From NCBI GenBank assembly GCA_905201915.1, contig CAJKQE010000001.1, positions 43,358 to 107,357 on the forward strand: DNA of 64,000 bases, read 5' to 3'. The notes under the pieces were generated by a model, which was not told the origin of the DNA, did no database searches, and saw nothing but the letters and a program-made list of their open reading frames with translations. The position numbers and the translations under genes were made by a program. Numbering within the stretch: position 1 is the stretch's first letter; the number at the start of each line of letters is the position of its first letter. The DNA comes from an uncultured Lachnospiraceae bacterium. GTDB taxonomy: Bacteria > Bacillota > Clostridia > Lachnospirales > Lachnospiraceae. Positions 35,887 to 43,929 of the stretch are shown here, piece after piece.

Positions 35887-36594
35887 ATGCTTGAAGAATT
35901 AAAAAAGAAGGTTTATGAAGCAAATATGCTTTTGCCAAAATATGGACTTGTGACATTTACCTGGGGAAATGTCAGTGGGGTTGACAGAGAAAAGGGCTTA
36001 TTTGTTATTAAACCAAGTGGCGTTGATTATGATAAACTGAAACCGGAAGATATGGTTGTGGTAGATTTGGAAGGACATAAAGTAGAAGGAAAATATAATC
36101 CTTCTTCCGATACGCCTACACATGTGGTTTTGTATAATCGTTTTCCTGAAGTCGGAGGAATTGTACATACACATTCTGCCTGGGCAACAAGTTGGGCACA
36201 GGCGGGAAGAAGTATTCCGTGTTATGGTACGACTCATGCGGATTATATCTATGGAGCAGTTCCATGTGTGAGAAATCTGACAAAGCAGGAAATTGATGAA
36301 GCTTACGAGGAAAATACAGGTATTTTAATTGCGGATCATTTTGAAAAAGAAAATTTGGATTATAATGCAGTACCTGCAGTCCTTTGTAAAAATCACGGAC
36401 CATTTACATGGGGAAAAGATGGTCATGAAGCAGTACATAATGCAGTTGTTCTTGAGGAGGTTGCTAAAATGGCAGCTCGCTGTGAAATGATTAATCCTCA
36501 GGTTCAGGCAGCGCCACAGGAGCTGCAGGATAAGCACTATTATCGTAAACATGGTGCAAATGCTTATTATGGGCAGACAAATGATGTAGAGTAA
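35887..36594 (+). CDS. araD: L-ribulose-5-phosphate 4-epimerase
   Basis: A 235-residue class II aldolase/epimerase. Segments VTFTWGNVSGVDREKGLFVI, KPSGVDYDKLKPEDMVVVD, SSDTPTHVVLY and VHTHSAWATSWAQAGR give the zinc-binding His pair, and KNHGPFTWGKD the later His. It turns L-ribulose 5-phosphate into D-xylulose 5-phosphate for the pentose phosphate pathway. GAAGGAGGAG stands before the ATG. Confidence 0.96.
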   Translation: MLEELKKKVYEANMLLPKYGLVTFTWGNVSGVDREKGLFVIKPSGVDYDKLKPEDMVVVDLEGHKVEGKYNPSSDTPTHVVLYNRFPEVGGIVHTHSAWATSWAQAGRSIPCYGTTHADYIYGAVPCVRNLTKQEIDEAYEENTGILIADHFEKENLDYNAVPAVLCKNHGPFTWGKDGHEAVHNAVVLEEVAKMAARCEMINPQVQAAPQELQDKHYYRKHGANAYYGQTNDVE

Positions 36595-36606
36595 TTTTAT
36601 GGTGTT

Positions 36607-36640
36607 AAAGGCTGTTGCGTTTTGCAACGGCCTTTCCTAT
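36607..36640 (+). terminator. Terminator of the ara operon
   Basis: AAAGGCTGTTGC pairs with GCAACGGCCTTT (36607-36635, one wobble) around a GTTTT loop, followed by CCTATTTTA. Confidence 0.75.
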
Positions 36641-36663
36641 TTTACCAATCATAAAAATATTCC

Positions 36664-36692
36664 TTGCGTCTTTCTTTAAAAAGTGCTATGAT
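36664..36692 (+). promoter_or_regulatory. Promoter of the choline-activation operon
   Basis: TTGCGT (36664-36669), 17-base spacer, TATGAT (36687-36692), leading to the ATG at 36729. Confidence 0.7.
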
Positions 36693-36728
36693 ACCGTTAT
36701 GTTCATAAAAAGCAAAAGGAGAAAGAAC

Positions 36729-38492
36729 ATGAACATTCAAGAATATGATTTGATGAACTGCATAATGGAGCAGGAATATGTGAACCAGAGAATTTTATCA
36801 GAGATAACAGGATATTCTTTGGGGAAGGTAAACAGTTCTTTGAAGAAACTGACAGAATTAGGATATTTAGATGAGAAAATGCAGTGTACCCAAAAGGTAT
36901 ATGAAGAATTAGAAGATAAGAAGCCGGAAAATGCAATCATCCTTGCGGCAGGGTTTGGAATGAGAATGGTTCCCATTAATGTAGAAGTTCCAAAAGGGAT
37001 TTTGGAGATTAAGGGCGAGCCATTGATTGAAAGATTGATTAAACAGTTACAGGAAGCAGGAATTTTTAAAATTGATATTGTTGTGGGATTTATGAAGGAA
37101 CAGTATGAGTATTTAATTGATAAATATCATGTAAATCTGATATATAACAAGGATTATATGACAAAGAATAATCTCTATTCCTTAAAATGCGTTATGGATA
37201 AAATCGGAAATACTTATATTTTGCCTTGTGATTTATGGTGTTTTGAAAATCCTTTTTCAGATAAGGAATGGTATTCCTGGTATATGCTCAGCAACAGAGA
37301 GGTTGAGGAGAGCAATGTAAGGATTAACCGCAAGAAAGAGATTGTGGAGACTAAGAAAAACGAACTGGGAAATCAGATGTTTGGCATTTCTTATATTTTG
37401 AAGGAAGAGGCAGAGGTTTTAAAAGAGAATATTTTACGTCTTTCAAAAGAAAGGGAATATTCTTATGCATTCTGGGAAGAAGCTGCAATGAAGAATGGCA
37501 AGATGATTTTAAAGCCTCGTGAAGTTTCTCAAAATCTGGTGTATGAAATTAATACGTTAGAGGAATTAAGGGAATTAGATGAAGATTCTAATCAGCTAAA
37601 TTCAGATATTATTTCTTTGATTTCGAAAGTGCTTTCCTGTGATACAAAGGAAATTGTAGAGATAAAAGCTTTGAAAAAAGGAATGACAAATCGTTCTTTT
37701 GAATTTAGTTGCCGAGGAGAGCGTTATATTATGCGTGTTCCGGGAGAGGGAACAGATAAGATGATTAACCGTAAGAATGAATATAATGTCTATCAGGCAT
37801 TGGAAGGTCAGAATATCTGTGATCCGGTTTGTTATATGTCTCCTGAGACAGGATATAAAATTACTAAATTTTTAGATAATGCCAGGGTATGTGATCCTTA
37901 TGTAGAAGAAGATGTGCAGAAATGTATGAAAAAGCTTCGTGGATTTCATGAATGTAAGCTGCAGGTAAATCATGAATTTGATTTGTTTGGTCAGATAGAA
38001 TATTATGAATCGTTGCGAAACGGAGCAAAGTCTATGTATCGTGACTATGAGGAAACAAAAAGAAAGGTCTATGAGCTGAAAGCTTATATTGATAAAGCTC
38101 CTAAGAATATTGCTCTTACTCATATTGATGCAGTTCCGGATAATTTCCTTTTTACAGGGGATGAAATTCGTTTGATTGACTGGGAATATGCAGGAATGCA
38201 GGATGTACACGTGGATATTGCAATGTTTGCGATTTATGCCATGTATGACAGAGAGCATGTAGAGAAATTAATTGATGCTTATTTTGATAATGCTTGTGAA
38301 AGAGCGATTAGGATAAAAATTTATGCTTACATTGCGGTATGCGGATTTTTATGGAGCAACTGGTGTGAATACAAGAGTATCTGTGGTGTGGAATTTGGAG
38401 AATATTCTCTGAGACAATACCGATATGCAAAGGATTACTATAAGATTGTGAAGGAAGAGCTTAGCAGGGAAGGAAAAGAAGAAAATGTATAA
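36729..38492 (+). CDS. HTH / nucleotidyltransferase / choline-kinase (LicA-like) fusion
   Basis: A 587-residue three-domain protein. The frame is open upstream, but AAAAGGAG before the ATG at 36729 and the promoter at 36664 fix the start. Residues 1-65 form a winged helix (IMEQEYVNQRILSEITGYSL). Residues 70-300 form a nucleotidyltransferase (AIILAAGFGMRMVPINVEVP, then KGILEIKGEPLIERLI). Residues 315-580 form a LicA-like choline/ethanolamine kinase (LKKGMTNRSFEFSCRGERYI, catalytic LTHIDAVPDNFLF, metal-binding IRLIDWEYAGMQD). It should phosphorylate choline and may also activate it with CTP. The wHTH may sense or regulate. It overlaps the next gene by 8 bases. Confidence 0.85.
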   Translation: MNIQEYDLMNCIMEQEYVNQRILSEITGYSLGKVNSSLKKLTELGYLDEKMQCTQKVYEELEDKKPENAIILAAGFGMRMVPINVEVPKGILEIKGEPLIERLIKQLQEAGIFKIDIVVGFMKEQYEYLIDKYHVNLIYNKDYMTKNNLYSLKCVMDKIGNTYILPCDLWCFENPFSDKEWYSWYMLSNREVEESNVRINRKKEIVETKKNELGNQMFGISYILKEEAEVLKENILRLSKEREYSYAFWEEAAMKNGKMILKPREVSQNLVYEINTLEELRELDEDSNQLNSDIISLISKVLSCDTKEIVEIKALKKGMTNRSFEFSCRGERYIMRVPGEGTDKMINRKNEYNVYQALEGQNICDPVCYMSPETGYKITKFLDNARVCDPYVEEDVQKCMKKLRGFHECKLQVNHEFDLFGQIEYYESLRNGAKSMYRDYEETKRKVYELKAYIDKAPKNIALTHIDAVPDNFLFTGDEIRLIDWEYAGMQDVHVDIAMFAIYAMYDREHVEKLIDAYFDNACERAIRIKIYAYIAVCGFLWSNWCEYKSICGVEFGEYSLRQYRYAKDYYKIVKEELSREGKEENV

Positions 38493-39222
38493 AGTAAAGC
38501 GTGCAATTATTATGGCGGCAGGGATTGGAAAGAGAATGCAGCCGGTGACATTGGAAACACCAAAACCTCTTGTAAAGGTAAACGGAGTACGAATGATTGA
38601 TACCGTTATACAGGGACTTTTAGAGAATGGAATATCTGAGATTTATGTAGTAGTAGGATATTTAAAAGAGAAGTTTGCAGTTTTGGAGAAAGATTATCCT
38701 CAGGTGAAATTAATTGAAAACCCATATTATTCTGTTTATAACAACATTTCTTCTCTGTATGTGGCAAGAGAGCATCTGGAAGATGTGATTATTCTGGATG
38801 GAGACCAGATGATTTATAATCCGTCTATTCTGGCACCGGAGTTTGAACGTTCCGGTTACAATGCAGTCTGGACAGACGAAGAAACGGATGAATGGCTGAT
38901 GACAGTGGAAGATGGAATTGTAAAATCCTGTAGCAGAACCGGAGGTAAATGCGGCTGGCAGCTGTTTAGTATTTCCCGTTGGAATGCAGAGGATGGAAAG
39001 AAGCTGAAGAAGCATCTGGAGGAGGAATTTGAAGAAAAGGAAAACCGCCAGATTTACTGGGATGATGTGGCAATGTTCTGCCATCCCCAGGAATATCAGC
39101 TGGGAATTCGTAAAATGCAGGCAGGCGACATCATAGAGGTGGATAATTTATCCGAGCTTGCTCAGATAGATAGCAGTTATGAGAAGTATTTAGGAGGGAA
39201 TTCAGATGCAGAAAGACAGTAA
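38485..39222 (+). CDS. licC: LicC-like CTP:phosphocholine cytidylyltransferase
   Basis: A 245-residue single-domain nucleotidyltransferase. It begins RAIIMAAGIGKRMQPVTLET followed by PKPLVKVNG, the nucleotide-binding loop. ENPYYSVYNNISSLYVA and ILDGDQM carry the metal Asp, and the C-terminal IYWDDVAMF the second acidic site; this layout matches LicC. It would make CDP-choline from the kinase product. It overlaps the genes on both sides (8 and 17 bases), so the three are one translationally coupled operon. The upstream protein has a related domain, so one of the two may have another substrate. Confidence 0.8.
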   Translation: MYKVKRAIIMAAGIGKRMQPVTLETPKPLVKVNGVRMIDTVIQGLLENGISEIYVVVGYLKEKFAVLEKDYPQVKLIENPYYSVYNNISSLYVAREHLEDVIILDGDQMIYNPSILAPEFERSGYNAVWTDEETDEWLMTVEDGIVKSCSRTGGKCGWQLFSISRWNAEDGKKLKKHLEEEFEEKENRQIYWDDVAMFCHPQEYQLGIRKMQAGDIIEVDNLSELAQIDSSYEKYLGGNSDAERQ

Positions 39223-40726
39223 AAAACAGATTGATTGGACCATTACTCTGGTTCCTCTTGGAATTGTAGTTGCCCTTAGTGTGTTATTTTTCTTTATGCC
39301 GGAGCAGTCTAATGCAATATTGAGCCAAATTCGTTTTTTCTTTGGTGATACATTTGGAACTTATTATCTGGTAATCGGACTTGGTGTATTTTTGCTTTCC
39401 ATTTATATAGCAATGTCAAAGTATGGAGATATTGTGTTAGGTGGCAAAGATGAGAAACCAAAGTATTCCTTTTTTGCATGGGGCAGTATGATGTTTACCT
39501 GTGGACTTGCAGCAGATATTTTGTTTTATTCTTTCTCAGAATGGGTTATGTATGCATCAGATCCCCACATTGCAGAGCTAGGAAGTATACAGGAATGGGC
39601 AGGGGTGTTCCCTATGTTCCACTGGAGCTTTATTCCATGGGGATTTTACCTTGTTTTGGCAGCTGCATTTGGGTTTATGCTCCACGTAAGAAAAAGAGAA
39701 CGCCAGAAATATTCCGAAGCATGCCGTCCTTTATTGGGTAAACATACAGACGGATTAGCAGGAAAAATAATTGATTTATTGGCAGTATTTGCTTTGCTGG
39801 CAGGAACAGCAACAACCTTTAGTGTTGCAACTCCTTTAATGGCAGAGGTGGTAAGCGAGCTGTTTCATGTTGAAATCAGTCGTACCGTAATTACCATTAT
39901 TATTCTGCTTTTAACTTGTCTTGTTTATACTTATTCTCTTTTGCATGGATTTAAGGGAATTAGTTTTCTGGCAAAAGCATGTATTTATCTGTTTTTTGGA
40001 TTATTGTTGTTTGTTCTTTTATTCGGAGGAGAGACAAAATATATTATTGAATCAGGATTTGCCTCTTTTGGAAAGATGATTGGAGAATTTGTGGAGCTTT
40101 CCACCTTTACAGATCCTCTGAGAACATCTTCTTTCCCTCAGAATTGGACGATTTATTATTGGGCTTATTGGATGGTTTGGTGTGTTGCAGCTCCATTCTT
40201 TATCGGAAGTATTTCCAGAGGAAGAACCATTCGCCAGACAATTTTAGGCGGATATGGATTTGGAGTGGGTTCTACACTGGTAAGTTTTGTGGTTTTAGGA
40301 AATTATTCTATGGGACTGCAGACATCCGGTGCAGCAGATTTTATTGCACAGTATCAGGCTGACGGAGATGTATATGGAATGATTATTTCTGTAATTAAGA
40401 CACTGCCATGTGCGCCGCTGATTTTAGTGTTATTATTGATTACGATGATTGCATTTTATGCAACTTCTTTTGACTCTATTGCACTGACAGCTTCTTGCTA
40501 TAGTTATAGAAAACTGGGAGAAAATGAGAGTCCAAATAAGCTGATACAGTTAATGTGGTGTATCTTGTTGATTGTACTTCCTATTGGATTGGTATTTTCG
40601 GAAAGTTCTATGAGTAATCTTCAGTCTGTCAGTATTGTAGCAGCGTTTCCGATAGGGATTGTTATTGTGATGATTGCGGTGAGTTTTATAAAAGATGCAG
40701 GGAAATATTTGAGAGAGAAAAAATAA
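39206..40726 (+). CDS. BCCT-family transporter, probable choline importer
   Basis: A 506-residue membrane protein with about 12 helices, of the betaine/carnitine/choline transporter family. Signature parts: FAWGSMMFTCGLAADILFYS, GVFPMFHWSFIPWGFYLVLA and TIYYWAYWMVWCVAAPFFIG, followed by SISRGRTIRQ, where the Trp-rich helix forms the aromatic cage for the quaternary ammonium group. AGGAGGG precedes the ATG, which lies inside the licC end. Coupling to licA/licC functions points to choline as substrate, replacing the LicB permease of other bacteria. Confidence 0.88.
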   Translation: MQKDSKKQIDWTITLVPLGIVVALSVLFFFMPEQSNAILSQIRFFFGDTFGTYYLVIGLGVFLLSIYIAMSKYGDIVLGGKDEKPKYSFFAWGSMMFTCGLAADILFYSFSEWVMYASDPHIAELGSIQEWAGVFPMFHWSFIPWGFYLVLAAAFGFMLHVRKRERQKYSEACRPLLGKHTDGLAGKIIDLLAVFALLAGTATTFSVATPLMAEVVSELFHVEISRTVITIIILLLTCLVYTYSLLHGFKGISFLAKACIYLFFGLLLFVLLFGGETKYIIESGFASFGKMIGEFVELSTFTDPLRTSSFPQNWTIYYWAYWMVWCVAAPFFIGSISRGRTIRQTILGGYGFGVGSTLVSFVVLGNYSMGLQTSGAADFIAQYQADGDVYGMIISVIKTLPCAPLILVLLLITMIAFYATSFDSIALTASCYSYRKLGENESPNKLIQLMWCILLIVLPIGLVFSESSMSNLQSVSIVAAFPIGIVIVMIAVSFIKDAGKYLREKK

Positions 40727-40740
40727 AAAGGAAGAGTAAG

Positions 40741-40776
40741 AAGACGAAAGCATTCATTTCTTTCGTCTTCTTTATT
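40741..40776 (+). terminator. Terminator of the choline operon
   Basis: Perfect 10-bp stem AAGACGAAAG (40741-40750) with CTTTCGTCTT (40760-40769), followed by CTTTATTTTTT. Confidence 0.88.
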
Positions 40777-40871
40777 TTTTCATATTTATTGTAAATATTA
40801 TAAGAAAAAAAGGATAATGAAGGAGTTTTTTTGTAAGGTATGGAAAAAATGAGAAAATATGCAAGAAAACA

Positions 40872-40900
40872 TTAAAAAATGGAAAGAAATCTGCTATAAT
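40872..40900 (+). promoter_or_regulatory. glmS promoter
   Basis: TTAAAA (40872-40877), 17-base spacer, TATAAT (40895-40900). The leader is only about 45 bases, too short for a glmS ribozyme. Confidence 0.55.
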
Positions 40901-40952
40901 TAGACGAAAATACAAAAAAATAAAACGATTGTACAAATAGGAGGTATAAAAT

Positions 40953-42791
40953 ATGTGTGGAATTGTGGGATATGTGGGAAAAGAAAATGCGGCATCTATT
41001 TTGATAGAGGGGCTTTCCAAGCTGGAGTATAGAGGATATGATTCTGCGGGTATTGCAGTGCTGGATAATAGCCGCGACAAAAAAGAAATTGAAATCATCA
41101 AGGCGAAAGGTCGTTTACAGGCGCTTCGTGAGATGACAGATAATGGAAAAGCGGTAAAAGGGTATTGTGGAATTGGTCATACCCGCTGGGCTACGCATGG
41201 TGAACCATCAGTGATTAATGCACACCCTCATGTATCAAAGGATAAAAAAATCGCGGTGGTACATAATGGGATTATTGAAAATTATAAGGAAATAAAGGAA
41301 TATTTACAGAAAAAAGGTTATGAATTTGTGTCACAAACAGACACAGAAGTAATCGCCCATCTTTTGGACTATTATTACAAAGGGAACTGTTTGGAAGCGA
41401 TTACAAAGGTATTAGGAAGAGTGAGAGGTTCCTATGCGTTGGGAATTCTTTTTCAGGAAAATCCGGGAGTTATGTATGCTGTGAGAAAGGATAGTCCTTT
41501 AATCGTTGGGAAATCTCCTCAGGGAAATCTCATTGCATCTGATGTCCCTGCGATTTTGAAGTATACAAAGACCGTATGCTACATTGATGACAGAGAAATT
41601 GCCGAAATTAAGGCAGATGGTATACGTTTTTATGATATTGATCAGGAAGAATTGCAAAAAGAGTTCAAAACCGTGGAGTGGGATGCAAAAGCAGCGGAAA
41701 AAGAGGGCTTTGAGCATTTTATGCTGAAGGAAATCTATGAGCAGCCGAAAGCAGTAGCAGATACTATCAGTCCCAGAATTAAGAATGGAAAAATTGTGAT
41801 TGACGAATTGGAAATGACAGACGAAGATATTAAGAAGGTCAGTCGTATTCAGATGGTAGCTTGTGGTTCTGCATATCATGTGTGCGTATGTGCGAAATAT
41901 GTGCTGGAAAAGCTGGCAAAAATACCGGTAGATGTGGATTTGGCATCGGAGTTTCGCTACAGGAATCCCCTTATGGCGAAGGACACATTGGTGATTGTCG
42001 TGAGTCAGTCGGGGGAAACGGCAGATTCGCTGGCAGCTTTAAGAGAGTCTAAGAAAAGAGGTTATAAAGTTCTGGGAATTGTAAATGTAGTAGGCAGCTC
42101 TATTGCGCGAGAAGCAGATAGTGTTTTTTATACATGGGCAGGACCGGAAATTTCCGTAGCTACTACAAAAGCCTACAGTACGCAGTTGGCAGCCGTGTAT
42201 CTCATTGGATTACTTTTTGGAAAAGTAAGGGGGACAATTAAGGATAAAGAGTATAGAGAATATATTCATGAATTGGGAAGACTTCCTGAGAAAATTCAAA
42301 AGATTTTAGATGAAAAAGAGAGGATACAATGGCTTGCCAATAAGTATTCACATACAAAGGATGTGTTCTTTATTGGTAGAGGTCTGGACTATGCCATTTC
42401 TTTAGAAGGTTCTTTGAAGCTAAAAGAAATATCTTATATTCACTCAGAAGCTTATGCGGCGGGGGAATTAAAACATGGAACAATTTCTCTTATTGAAAAA
42501 GGAGTTCTGGTAGTTGGGTTAGCAACACAACCAGATTTATTTGAGAAAGAAGTCAGCAATTTAGTAGAAGTGCGAAGCCGTGGGGCGTGTGTACTGGGGT
42601 TGACTTCTTATGGAAATTATTCTATGGAAGATATTGCAGATTTTACTGTGTATGTGCCTAAGACACAGGATGCTTTTACTACCAGTCTGGCTGTTGTTCC
42701 ACTGCAGCTGCTGGCATATTATATTTCTGTTGCTAAGGGTTTGGATGTTGATAAACCGAGAAACCTTGCAAAGAGCGTTACAGTAGAATAG
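40953..42791 (+). CDS. glmS: Glutamine--fructose-6-phosphate aminotransferase
   Basis: A 612-residue enzyme of the normal length. The Cys2 nucleophile of the glutaminase domain is in MCGIVGYVGKENAA, followed by LEYRGYDSAGIAVLD and HTRWATHGEPSVINAHPH. Two SIS domains follow (ACGSAYHVCV, SQSGETADSLAAL, and KLKEISYIHSEAYAAGELKH near the C-terminus). The end DKPRNLAKSVTVE is the conserved tail that closes the active site. It makes glucosamine 6-phosphate for peptidoglycan and the amino sugars used upstream. GGAGG lies before the ATG. Confidence 0.97.
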   Translation: MCGIVGYVGKENAASILIEGLSKLEYRGYDSAGIAVLDNSRDKKEIEIIKAKGRLQALREMTDNGKAVKGYCGIGHTRWATHGEPSVINAHPHVSKDKKIAVVHNGIIENYKEIKEYLQKKGYEFVSQTDTEVIAHLLDYYYKGNCLEAITKVLGRVRGSYALGILFQENPGVMYAVRKDSPLIVGKSPQGNLIASDVPAILKYTKTVCYIDDREIAEIKADGIRFYDIDQEELQKEFKTVEWDAKAAEKEGFEHFMLKEIYEQPKAVADTISPRIKNGKIVIDELEMTDEDIKKVSRIQMVACGSAYHVCVCAKYVLEKLAKIPVDVDLASEFRYRNPLMAKDTLVIVVSQSGETADSLAALRESKKRGYKVLGIVNVVGSSIAREADSVFYTWAGPEISVATTKAYSTQLAAVYLIGLLFGKVRGTIKDKEYREYIHELGRLPEKIQKILDEKERIQWLANKYSHTKDVFFIGRGLDYAISLEGSLKLKEISYIHSEAYAAGELKHGTISLIEKGVLVVGLATQPDLFEKEVSNLVEVRSRGACVLGLTSYGNYSMEDIADFTVYVPKTQDAFTTSLAVVPLQLLAYYISVAKGLDVDKPRNLAKSVTVE

Positions 42792-42865
42792 ATTAGGCGC
42801 ATACTATCAAATAAGGCACTAGTGTTATATATGGTAGTAATTGGAAAATAATAAGTAGTACACTG

Positions 42866-42890
42866 ATAGTACCAAAAATGGAGGTACTAT
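42866..42890 (+). promoter_or_regulatory. Inverted repeat around the ribosome site of the XRE gene
   Basis: ATAGTACC (42866-42873) and GGTACTAT (42883-42890) are perfect complements flanking ATGGAGG. In RNA the hairpin would hide the Shine-Dalgarno; in DNA it could be an operator for the XRE protein itself. Confidence 0.45.
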
Positions 42891-42892
42891 TT

Positions 42893-43153
42893 ATGATTCG
42901 CTCACGAAAGATATTAGCAGATCGTATTAACAATCTGTGTAAGGAACAAGGAATAACTTATTATGCACTATCCTATAAATCGGCAGTTCCCCTGACTACA
43001 TTGCTGCACATTGTAAACGGCTCAACCAAAAATCCGGGAATATTTACTATTCACAAAATTTGCGAGGGGTTTGATATTTCATTAAAGGATTTTTTCGATA
43101 CAGAGGAATTTAGTGAGATGAGAGGGGATTTCGAAGAGGAAATGCAGATTTAA
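42893..43153 (+). CDS. XRE-family HTH protein
   Basis: An 86-residue Cro/CI-type regulator. The ATG at 42878 overlaps the GGAGG ribosome site, so the start is the ATG at 42893. The HTH runs RKILADRINNLCKEQGITYY to STKNPGIFTIHKICE, and the tail DISLKDFFDTEEF is shared with the two membrane-anchored XRE proteins at 12635 and 15902. It ends 16 bases before a 202-residue unknown gene with which it is probably co-transcribed. Autoregulation through the inverted repeat at 42866 is plausible. The target genes are unknown. Confidence 0.75.
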   Translation: MIRSRKILADRINNLCKEQGITYYALSYKSAVPLTTLLHIVNGSTKNPGIFTIHKICEGFDISLKDFFDTEEFSEMRGDFEEEMQI

Positions 43154-43169
43154 CCAGTGGAGGATAGGA

Positions 43170-43778
43170 ATGCCAGAAATAAACAAGAACAACTTTTCTA
43201 AGCTTTGTGAGGAAAAAGGAGAGTTATTAAGCAAAGAGTTAAGAGATCAGATATTAGAACAGGAATTTATGAGAAACTCGAAGTTTCCGATTATTTATGG
43301 TTCTGAGATTATTTTGCAATGTAATCCGGAAAGCACAAGAAAATTTATTCAGGAGCTTTTTTGCTCTTCAGTAAGTGAAGAAAGTATTGCAGGTACATCT
43401 GCATTTGTGGAAAATCATATAAAAGAATTTGGCGATTTAAAAGAGGGCCAGGAGAAGGTTTTGGAAGGATATGTTATAGCCGTGGATTCTTTTACTTTAG
43501 TACGCATAGATTATCGAATATGGGCCCGAAAGTGTGGAAATCATTATCTTTCAGCAGCAGTAGGAATTAGAGGTGTTTTAGATGTGAGAAGAACCCAGTG
43601 GAGTGATTTTTTAAGTGCCTACATGGAAATTTTAAATTTGGGACTTCCAAAGAATCTTTTACAGGAAGAAAAGCAGAAACAAATTGCGAAATGTGTGAAA
43701 AAGGCACGTTTACTGTTTATGCTTTTTAATGGAGAGATTATGAAAGAAATGAATAAAATAGTATGTGATTATACATGA
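43170..43778 (+). CDS. Hypothetical protein paired with the XRE regulator (202 aa)
   Basis: I do not recognise this protein. It is soluble, without signal peptide or membrane segment, with charged helices at both ends (NFSKLCEEKGELLSKELRDQ at the start, LLQEEKQKQIAKCVKKARLL near the end) and a beta-rich centre (KVLEGYVIAVDSFTLVRIDY). GGAGG precedes the ATG. It follows the XRE gene by 16 bases and is followed by a strong terminator, so the two form a two-gene unit. A toxin-antitoxin or regulator-sensor arrangement is possible, but nothing in the residues shows it. Confidence 0.6.
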   Translation: MPEINKNNFSKLCEEKGELLSKELRDQILEQEFMRNSKFPIIYGSEIILQCNPESTRKFIQELFCSSVSEESIAGTSAFVENHIKEFGDLKEGQEKVLEGYVIAVDSFTLVRIDYRIWARKCGNHYLSAAVGIRGVLDVRRTQWSDFLSAYMEILNLGLPKNLLQEEKQKQIAKCVKKARLLFMLFNGEIMKEMNKIVCDYT

Positions 43779-43800
43779 TAAATTTTATAAGGAAAGAGAA

Positions 43801-43850
43801 AAGAACACTTTTTTGCCAGAAAAGTTCAAAAAGGTGTTCTTTTTTTATTA
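43801..43850 (+). terminator. Terminator after the XRE/unknown pair
   Basis: AAGAACACTTTTTTG pairs with CAAAAAGGTGTTCTT (43801 to 43842), running into a T-run. Confidence 0.8.
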
Positions 43851-43929
43851 TGTATGTTAAAATAGAAAGCAATGAAAAAGATATTTGGGAAAGGAGAAGT
43901 AGAAGCGTGTAAGCTTCATAAGAAAACAA

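Noticed and set aside
40770..40952. Possible glmS ribozyme before glmS
   Set aside because: The promoter at 40872-40900 leaves only about 45 bases of leader, and no ribozyme core is visible.
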